DNA of 6,250 bases, from the NCBI GenBank assembly GCA_021824385.1, contig JAKAKU010000108.1, forward strand, positions 1 to 6,250, read 5' to 3'. Both the position numbers and the translations under genes were made by a program. The notes beneath the pieces are model-generated. The model was given only the letters and a program-made list of their open reading frames with translations. It searched no databases and was not told the DNA's origin. The DNA comes from a bacterium (GTDB lineage Bacteria; Patescibacteriota; Microgenomatia; UBA8517). Of this stretch, positions 6,049 through 6,250 are shown in pieces (positions within the stretch are counted from its first letter, which is position 1; each line of letters begins with the position of its first letter).

Positions 6049-6062
6049 AACAACTGAAATGA

Positions 6063-6250
6063 TTATTTCTGATACCCCTCGATACGACTGTCGGGAATAT
6101 CAGCATGGCGAGTTTTGTTGTCGGTCTTCACGACAACTCTCGTATACCCTTGCGAGGGAACGACATCGGCAACTGGATGCCAACCGGTGAACAACATTCC
6201 ACTCTCTGCAAGGGCTGCACCCGTTTCTGGGTGTAGATATGATACAAAAC
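6063..6250 (-). CDS. C-terminal end of a hypothetical protein (start outside the window)
   Basis: A minus-strand frame is open from the window edge to a TAA at 6065-6063, giving 62 complete codons. I do not recognise the product. The visible end contains YLHPETGAAL, FTGWHPVADV, then a short beta-like stretch YTRVVVKT and a charged end IPDSRIEGYQK. There is no membrane segment or sorting signal in this part. That it is a real gene is supported by protein-like composition and by the strong intrinsic terminator 14 bases after its stop. The start and any upstream domains lie beyond 6250. Confidence 0.7.
   Translation of the reverse strand, partial: FVSYLHPETGAALAESGMLFTGWHPVADVVPSQGYTRVVVKTDNKTRHADIPDSRIEGYQK

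Noticed and set aside
1..6250. CRISPR array, insertion sequence or long repeats
   Set aside because: No regularly spaced repeats, transposase motifs or terminal inverted repeats were seen on reading both strands.

Overview
The window reads as a piece of a compact bacterial chromosome of moderate GC, most likely from a Candidate Phyla Radiation (Patescibacteria) genome. The support is indirect: a WaaL/Wzy-type membrane protein continuing into a TPR and Pro-rich tail, a membrane-anchored LysM-LysM-M23 endopeptidase, a sortase beside an LPxTG protein, a Rho without the usual N-terminal helix bundle, and short intergenic gaps. Two genes (sortase and LPxTG protein) end in TGA at natural domain ends, which argues for the standard bacterial code rather than the UGA-Gly code of Gracilibacteria/Absconditabacteria. 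The taxon is inferred, not shown.

Layout: one gene runs on the plus strand (1-1350, 5' end cut off by the window). Everything else is on the minus strand, so read from right to left: the 3' end of an unknown gene (6250-6063) with a strong intrinsic terminator; a promoter, then an LPxTG surface protein (5876-5313) overlapping a sortase (about 5356-4619); a second promoter embedded in the sortase 3' end, driving a small unknown protein (4559-4122) that ends at another strong terminator; a third promoter, then rho (3940-2723), an M23 peptidase (2695-1589) and tRNA-Ala(CGC) (1558-1488). The plus-strand gene and the tRNA converge on a 137-base spacer. No gene-free stretch exceeds 300 bases.

Most of the window concerns the cell surface: a glycan ligase/polymerase-like protein, a peptidoglycan hydrolase, and a sortase with its likely substrate. 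The substrate has a signal peptide, eight cysteines, a calcium-loop motif, a Pro/Ser/Thr stalk and an LPKTG sorting signal. Rho and the tRNA are housekeeping genes. Three minus-strand promoters share the -35 hexamer TTGACT with exactly 17-base spacers. One of them overlaps the upstream ATG of the unknown small gene, which moves that gene's start to a TTG preceded by a strong Shine-Dalgarno sequence.

The least explained items are the two small unknown proteins, the Ser-for-His change in the WaaL-type motif, and a basic His-x-Thr-Arg segment before the membrane anchor in both the sortase and the M23 peptidase.
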